From Streptomyces griseoluteus (GTDB taxonomy: Bacteria; Actinomycetota; Actinomycetes; Streptomycetales; Streptomycetaceae): 64,000 nucleotides of DNA. Each line of letters starts with the position of its first letter. Within the stretch, counting starts at the first letter, position 1. This document shows positions 1 to 6,919 of this stretch, piece by piece. The position numbers were made by a program, and so were the translations under genes. Where the stretch lies: assembly GCF_004784465.1 (NCBI RefSeq), contig NZ_SRRU01000002.1, positions 124,001-188,000 on the forward strand, read 5' to 3'. Below the pieces are notes generated by a model. That model did no database searches and was not told the origin of the DNA. It saw nothing but the letters and a program-made list of their open reading frames with translations.

Positions 1-196
1 GGGCCAGCGGCATGCCGAGCCGCCGCAGCCACGCCACCAGCCGGGCCCGGTCCAACTGGGCGACGGCGTAGTAGCGGTAGCCGGTGAACGGGTCGACGCG
101 AGCGGGGCGCAGCAGGCCCAGCTCGTCGTAGAGCCGCAGGGCCTTGGGGGAGAGCCCGGACGCCTTGGCGAACGCGCCGATGGTCAGCAGGTCCAT
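1..196 (-). CDS. MerR-family transcriptional regulator (N-terminal part, runs off window)
   Basis: Sixty-five N-terminal codons are visible on the minus strand, from an ATG at 194-196. They read as a MerR winged helix-turn-helix: [20 protein letters not shown], then [20 protein letters not shown] and [11 protein letters not shown]. The effector domain lies outside the window, so its class (for example GyrI-like) cannot be told. The upstream region has a MerR-type promoter with a 19-bp spacer (listed separately), suggesting autoregulation. Divergent from the ATP-grasp gene. Confidence 0.9.
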   Translation of the reverse strand, partial: MDLLTIGAFAKASGLSPKALRLYDELGLLRPARVDPFTGYRYYAVAQLDRARLVAWLRRLGMPLA

Positions 197-242
197 GTCC
201 GTCCAGGCTCCCTCGAAAGGCCGCTTCCTCGCTTCGCCACCG

Positions 243-273
243 ATGCTGGGGCTTCACCGAAGGGGAAGGTCAA
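243..273 (-). promoter_or_regulatory. MerR-type promoter of the partial merR gene
   Basis: On the minus strand, TTGACC (268-273) and CAGCAT (243-248) are separated by 19 bp, the long spacer typical of MerR-activated promoters. The imperfect dyad CTTCACCGAAGGGGAAG (252-268) fills the spacer. Position and symmetry are seen; autoregulation is inferred. Confidence 0.6.
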
Positions 274-348
274 CAGGGGTGTGCCGGTTCCGGTGCGGTT
301 GCTAGCCTCGCGATCACCGAGCCGACGCAGACGACCAGGGAGCCCGCC

Positions 349-1227
349 GTGCCGCGTATAGCCCTCGCCACCTACGATCCCGGCACCGCGCCCAGCAAGG
401 ACCCCGATCTCGATGGACTGGTCGCGGAGTTGAGGGCGGCGGGCGCCGACGCGGAGGCCCGCTTCTGGGACGACCCGGAGGCCGACTGGGCCGGCTACGA
501 CCTCGTCCTCATCCGCTCCACCTGGGACTACATCTGGCGCCCCGCCGAGTTCCTGGCCTGGGTGGACCGCGTCGACGCGCTCACCCTGCTGCTCAACCCG
601 GCCGACGTGGTCCACTGGAACGCCGACAAGCGCTACCTCGGCGAACTGGCGTCGGCCGGTGTGCCGACGGTCCCCACCCGCTACCTCCCGCCCGGCGCCG
701 AGCCCGACCTGCCGACCGGGTACGAGTACGTGATCAAGCCCGCCTCGGGCGCGGGAGCCCGGTACGCGGCCCGGTACACACCGGAGGAACGCGATCGCGC
801 GGTAGGGCAGTTGGCGCAGATGCACGCCGAGGGCCTCACCGCGATGGTCCAGCCCTACATGCGGAGCGTCGACCAACACGGCGAGCGGGCCCTGCACTTC
901 TTCGGCGGGCGCCTGCTGCACGCCAGCCGCAAGGGTGCCGTCCTCGTCTCCGGCACGCCCTTCGACGCCGACAAGATCGCCCACCCGAAGTTGGAGAAGT
1001 GGCAGCCGACCGGAGGTGAACTGGACACGGCTGAACGGGCACTGGCGGCCGTACCCGGTGGCGCCGAGCGGCTGCTGTACGGCCGGGTCGACCTCATCGA
1101 CGGTGCGGACGGGCAGCCCTGTGTGCTGGAGCTGGAACTCATCGAGCCCCACCTCTTCCTCGACCTGCACCCCGAGTCGATTCCCCGCGTGGCCCAGCTC
1201 ATCATCCGGGCGGCGAAGGGCAGTTGA
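349..1227 (+). CDS. ATP-grasp domain protein, RimK/glutathione-synthetase-like
   Basis: A 292-residue protein starting at GTG 349, with a possible -10 TAGCCT at 303-308. It has an N-terminal pre-ATP-grasp region (RIALATYDPG, LVLIRSTWDYIWRP) and a central ATP-grasp core with the nucleotide-binding segment YEYVIKPASGAGARYA (about residues 125-140). The C-terminal LYGRVDLIDG and LELELIEPHLFLDLHP carry the acidic Mg-binding residues usual in the fold. The family ligates a carboxylate to an amine or thiol using ATP; the substrate cannot be read from sequence. It ends 3 bp before the convergent neighbour. Confidence 0.85.
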   Translation: MPRIALATYDPGTAPSKDPDLDGLVAELRAAGADAEARFWDDPEADWAGYDLVLIRSTWDYIWRPAEFLAWVDRVDALTLLLNPADVVHWNADKRYLGELASAGVPTVPTRYLPPGAEPDLPTGYEYVIKPASGAGARYAARYTPEERDRAVGQLAQMHAEGLTAMVQPYMRSVDQHGERALHFFGGRLLHASRKGAVLVSGTPFDADKIAHPKLEKWQPTGGELDTAERALAAVPGGAERLLYGRVDLIDGADGQPCVLELELIEPHLFLDLHPESIPRVAQLIIRAAKGS

Positions 1228-1230
1228 GGC

Positions 1231-1821
1231 TCAGTCCCGCAGGGCCGTCCGCTGGAGCAGCCCCCAGGTGAACTCGGCGGCCACCTCGTGCCGTACCCCG
1301 TCCAGGTCCGGAGCGGTGAAGGCCAGTGCCTGGCGGCTCGGGGCGGTGCCCTGGACCGGGCGGGCCGGGGCGAAGGCGCGGGCCACCTCCTCCAGGGTGC
1401 AGGACCACGGGGTGAGGTCCTCCAGCGTGTTCAGTTCGGGCGCCGGAGCGTCGGGGGCACGCACCAGCCACTCGGTCAGGACCGCCCCGCCCGGCCCGGC
1501 CAACAGCTCGAAGCGCAGGTCCGGCCAGAGGGACACCGTCCACCGCCACGCCTCGCACTCCAGGTCGCCGACCCGGCGCGGCTCGACCGACTCCGGCTCG
1601 CCCAGCATCGCGCGGTACCGGGAGACGGCCGGGCGTGACCTGGGCGAACGGGCCATCGCCTGCCAGTGTTTGTTGGCCTCCCGCATCTCGGTCGCGGAGG
1701 CGCCGAGCCGCCTGCGGGCGTCCTCGGCCAGCTCCGGATTGTGGTCGGCCATGCGGCGCAGCAGCACCAGGGAGAAGTCGCGAGCCATACCCTCCATGGT
1801 GCCGGGCGAGCGGGCGGCCAT
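1231..1821 (-). CDS. conserved hypothetical protein
   Basis: A 196-residue protein without a family I recognise. The N-terminal third is helical and charged (DFSLVLLRRMADHNPELAEDARRR), the rest mixed, with no signal peptide, membrane segment or catalytic motif. Several in-frame ATGs lie near the 5' end (residues 1, 9 and 12); MARDFSLV at residue 12 could be the true start because the upstream part is weakly constrained. Divergent from the IclR gene. Confidence 0.65.
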   Translation of the reverse strand: MAARSPGTMEGMARDFSLVLLRRMADHNPELAEDARRRLGASATEMREANKHWQAMARSPRSRPAVSRYRAMLGEPESVEPRRVGDLECEAWRWTVSLWPDLRFELLAGPGGAVLTEWLVRAPDAPAPELNTLEDLTPWSCTLEEVARAFAPARPVQGTAPSRQALAFTAPDLDGVRHEVAAEFTWGLLQRTALRD

Positions 1822-1888
1822 TGCCCGTCCGACCCGCTGTGGCTAGCCTGTGTTCGCCCCACCGGTCACCGGTCGGGGTATCGAACAC
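1821..1888 (+). promoter_or_regulatory. promoter and nested palindrome upstream of the IclR gene
   Basis: TTGCCC (1821-1826) and TAGCCT (1844-1849) are 17 bp apart, a good housekeeping promoter. Just downstream, GTGTTCG (1850-1856) and CGAACAC (1882-1888) form an inverted repeat enclosing a second dyad, CCCC-ACCGGT-C-ACCGGT-C-GGGG (1857-1878). This placement fits an autoregulatory IclR operator. The TCGAACAC word recurs upstream of the sugar operon at 19347. Confidence 0.6.
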
Positions 1889-1927
1889 GGGCCGCCGCGC
1901 CCGTACGAGCAGGCAAGGAGGCCGGAC

Positions 1928-2701
1928 GTGGGACGCCTCGTGCCCGCCGTGACGCGGGCTTTCGACATCCTGGAGCTGTTCCTCGACGGGGACGGCACGC
2001 TCTCCGCGCCGGACATCGTGCGCAGACTCGGCCTCCCGCGCACCACCGTGCACGAGCTGGTCACCACCCTCGCCGCCCGCTCCTACCTGGTACCGGTACC
2101 CGGACAGCCCGGCCGGTACCGGCTCGGCGTGCGCCCGTACCAGCTCGGCAGCCGGTACGCGGAGCAGCTCGACCTCGCCGCCGAGGGCCGGGAGGTGGCC
2201 CGTACCGTCGCCGAGACCTGTGACGAGACGGTCCATGTGGCGCTGCTGGAGGACACCGACGTCATCTACATCGCCAAGGTCGACTCCACGCACGCCGTCC
2301 GCATGGTCTCCGCCGCCGGGCGCCGGCTGCCCGCGCACTGCACGGCCGTCGGCAAGATGCTGCTGGCCTCGCTGCCCGCTCAGGAGCTGGCCGCACGCGT
2401 CCCCGACGGCGCCGAACTGGCCGCGATGACCCCGGACAGCCTCACCGATCCCGCCCAACTGCGCGAGGCGCTCGCGGAGATCCGGCGCCGGGGCGTCGCG
2501 GTGGAGCGGCGGGAGTCCAACCCGGACGTGAGCTGCGTCGCCGCCCCGGTCCGCGACCGCACCGGGCGGGTCGTCGCCGCGCTTTCCATCTCGGTGCCCA
2601 CGATCCGCTGGAGCGAGGAACGCCGTACCGAGCTGGAGGCGCTCGCCGTCCGGGGCGCCGCCGAACTCTCCGGGCGGCTCGGCCACCGGGAGGCGGCGTG
2701 A
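1928..2701 (+). CDS. IclR-family transcriptional regulator
   Basis: 257 residues, GTG start at 1928 chosen because AAGGAGG (1915-1921) lies just upstream; the frame stays open further 5' but lacks a ribosome site. The N-terminal winged HTH (PAVTRAFDILELFL, LPRTTVHELVTTLAARSYLV) is followed by an IclR effector domain (THAVRMVSAAGRRLPAHCTA, GKMLLASLP, SCVAAPVRDRTGRVVAALSI). Such proteins usually repress catabolic genes for aromatic or sugar acids. The stop overlaps the start of the lactonase gene by 4 bp, so the pair is translationally coupled. The ligand is unknown; a sugar acid or lactone is plausible from the neighbour. Confidence 0.93.
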   Translation: MGRLVPAVTRAFDILELFLDGDGTLSAPDIVRRLGLPRTTVHELVTTLAARSYLVPVPGQPGRYRLGVRPYQLGSRYAEQLDLAAEGREVARTVAETCDETVHVALLEDTDVIYIAKVDSTHAVRMVSAAGRRLPAHCTAVGKMLLASLPAQELAARVPDGAELAAMTPDSLTDPAQLREALAEIRRRGVAVERRESNPDVSCVAAPVRDRTGRVVAALSISVPTIRWSEERRTELEALAVRGAAELSGRLGHREAA

Positions 2702-3543
2702 GCGGCTACGAGGTCGCCGTCGCGGCCCAGGCCGAACTGGGCGAGGGCCCGACCTGGGACCCGGCCACCGCCCGCCTGCTCTGGGTCGACGTCCTGGGCA
2801 GCCGCGTGCACACCTACGACCCCGCCACCGGCCGCCGCACGGTCCGCACCACCGGCCAGCACATCGGCGCCGCCAAGCCCCGTGCCGACGGCGGCCTGGT
2901 GCTCAACCTCCGCGACGGCGTCGCCCTCCTCGACCCCGACGGCGCCTTCCGCTGGCTGCACCGCGACCCGGTCCCCGGCCGCCGCGCCAACGACGCGGCC
3001 GTAGCCCCCGACGGCTCCCTCTGGGCCGGCACCATGCGCTACGACGAGGCCCCCGGCGGCGGCACCCTGACCCGCCTGACCGGCGACGGCACCGCCGACC
3101 CGATCCTCACCGACGCCACCGTGAGCAACGGCATCGGCTGGAGCCCGGACGGCACGCTGATGTACTACGTGGACAGCCCCACCCGGCGCGTCGACGTCTT
3201 CGACCACGACGGCAAGGGCGTCCGGAACCGGCGCACCCTGGCCGTCGTCGAGGAGGGCGCGGGCTTCCCGGACGGGCTCACGGTCGACGCGGCGGGCTGC
3301 GTCTGGGTCGCCCTGTGGGACGGCGGGGCGGTCCGCCGCTACACCCCCTCCGGCGCTCTGGACCGCGAGATCCGGCTCCCGGTCCCGCGCACCACCGCCT
3401 GTGCCTTCGGCGGCCCCGGCCTGACCGACCTGTACGTCACCACCGCCCGCGTCGGCCTCACCGCGCCCACGGCGCTGTCGGGCTCGGTGCTGGTGGTTCC
3501 GGACGCGGGGGAGGGGCTGCCGCAGCCGCCGTTCGCCGGCTAG
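2698..3543 (+). CDS. SMP-30/gluconolactonase-family sugar lactonase
   Basis: 281 residues, GTG start overlapping the IclR stop (GTGA). Six-bladed propeller motifs are visible: EGPTWDPATARLLWVDVLG near the N-terminus with the metal-binding Glu, RANDAAVAPDGSLWAGTM with the conserved Asn-Asp, VSNGIGWSPDGTLMYYVDSP, and FPDGLTVDAAGCVWVALWDG with the catalytic Asp. The family hydrolyses aldono-lactones to sugar acids with Ca or Zn. Cytoplasmic, no signal peptide. Coupling to IclR suggests inducible sugar oxidation; substrate not determinable. Confidence 0.92.
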   Translation: MSGYEVAVAAQAELGEGPTWDPATARLLWVDVLGSRVHTYDPATGRRTVRTTGQHIGAAKPRADGGLVLNLRDGVALLDPDGAFRWLHRDPVPGRRANDAAVAPDGSLWAGTMRYDEAPGGGTLTRLTGDGTADPILTDATVSNGIGWSPDGTLMYYVDSPTRRVDVFDHDGKGVRNRRTLAVVEEGAGFPDGLTVDAAGCVWVALWDGGAVRRYTPSGALDREIRLPVPRTTACAFGGPGLTDLYVTTARVGLTAPTALSGSVLVVPDAGEGLPQPPFAG

Positions 3544-3589
3544 GGAAGGGATCGGCTGCCGCGTCGACCCGTGCGGCCGGCTAGGGAAG
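3535..3589. repeat. 14-bp direct repeat spanning two convergent stop codons
   Basis: GCCGGCTAGGGAAG occurs at 3535-3548 and 3576-3589. The first copy contains the TAG stop of the lactonase gene; the second contains the minus-strand stop of the FAD oxidoreductase gene. Significance unknown. Confidence 0.6.
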
Positions 3590-4975
3590 CCCCGCCGCCT
3601 TCCGTTCCTCCGCCGTCAGCGGCGGGCCCGCGAGGGGCGGGCGCAGCGGACCCACGGCGGCCGCCAGCAGCATGCGCGGCGCGAGCAGCGCCTCCGCACC
3701 CGTCTCCAGCGAGGTCACGTCGGTCACCCGGCGCGCGACCCGGCCGTTGCCCGTGGCGGTGAGCAGCAGCCGGCCGACGTACGCGGCGACCAGCCGGTCC
3801 CGGACCGTGGGGCCGGCCGGGGTGGCGCCGGGGTAGAACACATCGGAGCCGATCGCCAGGTCCCACGCGGTGCGTACCGTACGGCCCACCGCCCGCTGCG
3901 CCCGCCGGGCCAGACCGGGCGCGCCGAGCCCGCCCCGCCGGAGCACCGTGTCCCGCAGGACGAGCGCCGACCGGGCCGCCACCGACATGCCGTGCCCGTA
4001 CACCGGGTTGAGCGCGCACAGGGCGTCACCGAGGACGACGAACCCCTCGGGCCACTCGGACAACCGCTCATAGAACAGACGCCGGTTGGCGGTCGTCCGG
4101 GTGACCGTGACGTCCGTCAGCGGTTCGGCGTGGGCGAGCAGCTCACCGACCAGCGGATGCCGCAGCTCCTCCTGCGCGTACCGCAGGAACTCGGCCCCGG
4201 TGGACGGCGGTTGGTCGGCGCGGGCGCCGATCAGGGTGACGAGCCACCCGCCGTCCTCCACCGGCAGCAGCACCCCACCGCGCCCGATGCGCGAACCCCG
4301 CTGATCCGGCTCGATGTTGACCACCGGGAAGCCCTCCCGCGCCCCCTCCGGTGCCCGGAACAGCCGGCTGGTGTAGGTCAGCCCCGAGTCGACCTCCCGG
4401 CGCTCCGGCTCGGGCAGGCCCAGCCCCGCCAGCCAGTGCGCGGCACGGGAGCCGCGCCCGGTGGCGTCCACCACCAGAGCGGCGTCCAGGGTGCGTTCGG
4501 TGCCGTCGGCCCGCACCCGCACCCCGGTCACCGCACGGCCGGTGCCGGCGAGGGCGAGGGCCTCGGTGCGGTCCAGCAGCTCGATCGCGCCGTCCGCCCG
4601 CACCAGGTCCCGGACCACCCAGTCCAGCAGGTCCCGCCCGGCCGGCAGCATGAACGCCGACTCCGGCCAGCGCCGGTACCAGCCGTGCGCCGACAGCGCC
4701 ACCATGTCCGTGGTCATCGGCACCCGGCGCACCCCGGCCGCGCTCAACGCCGCCTGCGCGCCCGGCAGCAGCTCCTCCAGCGCGCGGGCGCCGCCCGACC
4801 ACAGCTGGTGGACGTGCCGTGCCTGCGGCAGCCCCTTGCGCGGCTGGGGCCCGGCGGGCAGCGCGTCCCGCTCCACCACCGTGACACAGGCGCCCGTCGC
4901 GGCCAGGGCGCGGGCCGCGAGCATGCCGGCCAGGGAGCCGCCGAGCACGACGGCCGTGGGCTTCACTTCACTCAT
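3581..4975 (-). CDS. FAD-dependent oxidoreductase / monooxygenase-like flavoprotein
   Basis: 464 residues from ATG 4975. The start MSEVKPTAVVLGGSLAGMLA places the Rossmann FAD motif (GGSLAG) at about residues 12-20, as usual. A GD motif (VVLGDALCALNPVYGHGM) binds the FAD ribityl chain, typical of the hydroxylase fold (UbiH/PHBH-like). No membrane segment. The gene overlaps the 3' end of the upstream membrane-protein gene by 8 bp, so the two are co-translated and probably act together. Substrate unknown. A longer in-frame start further upstream is rejected because it would run deep into that gene. Confidence 0.9.
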   Translation of the reverse strand: MSEVKPTAVVLGGSLAGMLAARALAATGACVTVVERDALPAGPQPRKGLPQARHVHQLWSGGARALEELLPGAQAALSAAGVRRVPMTTDMVALSAHGWYRRWPESAFMLPAGRDLLDWVVRDLVRADGAIELLDRTEALALAGTGRAVTGVRVRADGTERTLDAALVVDATGRGSRAAHWLAGLGLPEPERREVDSGLTYTSRLFRAPEGAREGFPVVNIEPDQRGSRIGRGGVLLPVEDGGWLVTLIGARADQPPSTGAEFLRYAQEELRHPLVGELLAHAEPLTDVTVTRTTANRRLFYERLSEWPEGFVVLGDALCALNPVYGHGMSVAARSALVLRDTVLRRGGLGAPGLARRAQRAVGRTVRTAWDLAIGSDVFYPGATPAGPTVRDRLVAAYVGRLLLTATGNGRVARRVTDVTSLETGAEALLAPRMLLAAAVGPLRPPLAGPPLTAEERKAAGLP

Positions 4976-6197
4976 GTGCGGCAACGCTCTCTGCTGGGTC
5001 GGCGGCCGCACGGGCACGGACCGCCGCGATCTCGTCGGGACGGCGGAGGGCACGGGATACGGGCCCGATCTCCTGGAGCAGGTCGGTGGTGTCCGGCGCG
5101 GCCGCCGTCGCGGGCGGCTCGGGCCTCCGGGTCTTCGCCTCGACCGCGTCCAGGATGGTCACCGCCGACGCCAGCGCCCGCGCCCGCTCCGGCGGGTGGC
5201 CGAGGCTCAGCGCGGCCTCGTACGCGCGGGCGCCGAGGGCGGTGTCGAGGTGCCGGGCCAGCGGCAGCAGCACGTCCCGGATGAACGTCTCGCGCCGGGT
5301 CAGCCGCAGCTCCGGGGTCGCCCGCAGCACGAAGGGCACGCCCGCGCCGGCCGAGGTGCGCATCAGCACGTACAGCGGGCGTAGCTGACGGTGGGCGACG
5401 CGGACCCGCCAGCGGTCGCTCGCGTACTGGCCGGCGTGCGGCAGGATGAAGCCGACCGCGATCAGGATGGCGGACAGCGCGGCGATCGGCGGCGCGAGGT
5501 CGGTGCTCAGCCAGTCCAGGTCACCGCCCACCCAGCGGGCGCCGACCGCGGCCAGCTTGACCGCGTCGAAGATCAGGTTGAGCACGTAGCCCGCGCCGAG
5601 CAGCTTCAGCCCCCAGCGCAGCCAGGCGTCCAGCCCCTCCGCGCGCACCCAGTTCCACAGCAGCCGCGCCGTGATCAGGCAGGCCAGGGCGTGCGCGCCG
5701 AGGTAGAGCAGGATCTCCTCGCGCATGAACGGAGTGGTGGCGTAGTAGGTGTCCAGGTCCCGCAGCCGCTCCACCGGCACGTCGGCCAGGAGGAACAGCA
5801 GCCACAGCAGGGCGATCACCCCGCTGTACACCGACACCACCCAGCGCCGGGCCCGCCGGGTGACCGCCGAGCGGTCGGGGCCGTTGCGCCAGGTGATGAT
5901 CAGCAGCAGACAGGAGCCGCAGAACGCGGTGAGCAGCGAATAGCACCAGGGCGCCGAGATGTTGGACACCCCGGTCAGCCGGTTCACCCGCGCGATGGTG
6001 GACGGCGAGCAGAACACGAAGACCCCGCAGGCCAGCAGCAGCAGACCGCCGACCGCGCGCAGCAGCGGGTCCCGCCACAGCCGGATGATCGTGGGCAGCT
6101 TGATCACCAGCGCGATGCCCAGCACCGCCGTCGGAATCCAGAAGGAGATCGAGAAGTCCCGCAGGGTGGCGGCGGGTTCCATGACCGCTGTGCTCAC
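4968..6197 (-). CDS. MAB_1171c-family putative transporter (about seven TM)
   Basis: 409 residues. About seven hydrophobic segments fill the first 255 residues (roughly 18-38, 47-64, 82-102, 119-139, 161-181, 195-213, 235-254). A basic soluble C-terminal domain of about 150 residues follows (LRPLYVLMRTSAGAGVPFVL, LTRRETFIRDVLLPLARHL). This architecture is known from actinobacterial proteins annotated as MAB_1171c family, whose function has not been shown. It overlaps the peptidase gene upstream by 4 bp (ATGA) and the flavoprotein gene downstream by 8 bp. 'Transporter' is only a label; a membrane-bound partner of the flavoprotein is equally possible. Confidence 0.85.
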   Translation of the reverse strand: MSTAVMEPAATLRDFSISFWIPTAVLGIALVIKLPTIIRLWRDPLLRAVGGLLLLACGVFVFCSPSTIARVNRLTGVSNISAPWCYSLLTAFCGSCLLLIITWRNGPDRSAVTRRARRWVVSVYSGVIALLWLLFLLADVPVERLRDLDTYYATTPFMREEILLYLGAHALACLITARLLWNWVRAEGLDAWLRWGLKLLGAGYVLNLIFDAVKLAAVGARWVGGDLDWLSTDLAPPIAALSAILIAVGFILPHAGQYASDRWRVRVAHRQLRPLYVLMRTSAGAGVPFVLRATPELRLTRRETFIRDVLLPLARHLDTALGARAYEAALSLGHPPERARALASAVTILDAVEAKTRRPEPPATAAAPDTTDLLQEIGPVSRALRRPDEIAAVRARAAADPAESVAAHE

Positions 6198-6790
6198 CGC
6201 GCGGCCCCGCCCCGGCCGCGATAGCCGAGGGAACGCTGTACGAGGTCCAGGGGCTCGGCGGAGCGTCCCAGGCCGGAGCGGAACAGGGTGGCCAGGCGGT
6301 GGCCGAAGTCCTCCGCGGCGGCCTCGTCGGCCTCGCGGGAGCCGTCACGGGCGGCCACCGTCAGCGCGGTCCCCTCCCAGCCGGACCCGTCCGCGAGGGC
6401 CAGGGCGGCCGGGCCGAGGGACGGGTGGTGCCGGTGCCCGGCGTGCAGGTGCCACAACTCATGGCCGAGGATGACGAGTTGCTGTAGGGCCTCGGCCCGC
6501 TCCTCCACGATGACCAGGTCGAAGTCCTGGACCTCCACCCACAGCCCGGTGACCTCGATCTCGTCCGGGAAGCGCTCGAACCGCAGCTCCACCGGCCGTC
6601 CGCCGCGCCGGGCGCTCATCGCCGCGCACAGGGCACGGCAGATGCCGCGCGCATCGGTGGGCGGGTGGGGCGACTCGGCCACGTCAGCCGCGAGGTCCCT
6701 GGCCAGGGCGCGCATCGTACGGGCCGGACGGGAGGGGCGCAGTCGGGCGGCCAGTCGTGCCGCTCGCGCCCGTGCGTCCGCGCTGACCAT
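6194..6790 (-). CDS. ImmA/IrrE-type zinc metallopeptidase-like protein
   Basis: 198 residues from ATG 6790, preceded by GGAGGAG at good spacing. The zinc motif HELWH is at residues 110-114, and a third ligand fits E160 in EAAAEDFGHRLA, the ImmA/IrrE arrangement. Such proteins usually cleave or bind an XRE-family repressor, or occur as the 'toxin component' of two-gene systems. No XRE gene is adjacent here, unlike the usual layout. First gene of a three-gene coupled operon with the MAB_1171c-type and FAD proteins; proteolytic activity is inferred from the motif only. Confidence 0.85.
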   Translation of the reverse strand: MVSADARARAARLAARLRPSRPARTMRALARDLAADVAESPHPPTDARGICRALCAAMSARRGGRPVELRFERFPDEIEVTGLWVEVQDFDLVIVEERAEALQQLVILGHELWHLHAGHRHHPSLGPAALALADGSGWEGTALTVAARDGSREADEAAAEDFGHRLATLFRSGLGRSAEPLDLVQRSLGYRGRGGAAR

Positions 6791-6839
6791 GTGCCGCCCT
6801 CTCCTCCTTCGCCCCGGCGCCGTCGCCGGACCGTCCGAG

Positions 6840-6914
6840 CGTACGCGCACGGGTGTGTCCACGTCATGCGGATCAGCGGGTGTGGTTCAACCGAGAACCA
6901 CCCGTGCGCGTACG
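6840..6914. repeat. 16-bp perfect inverted repeat around the peptidase-operon promoter
   Basis: CGTACGCGCACGGGTG (6840-6855) and its exact reverse complement (6899-6914) are separated by 43 bp. Inside lies a minus-strand promoter-like pair, TTGAAC then CATGAC 16 bp later, and a small hairpin TGGTTC/GAACCA. It sits between the beta-galactosidase stop and the peptidase start. It could be two operator half-sites flanking the promoter or a cruciform terminator for the upstream gene. Confidence 0.75.
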
Positions 6915-6919
6915 ACCGT

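Noticed and set aside
6194..6790. Toxin-antitoxin system
   Set aside because: Homologues are often labelled toxin component, but no antitoxin-sized partner or XRE gene is adjacent; the operon partners are a membrane protein and a flavoprotein.
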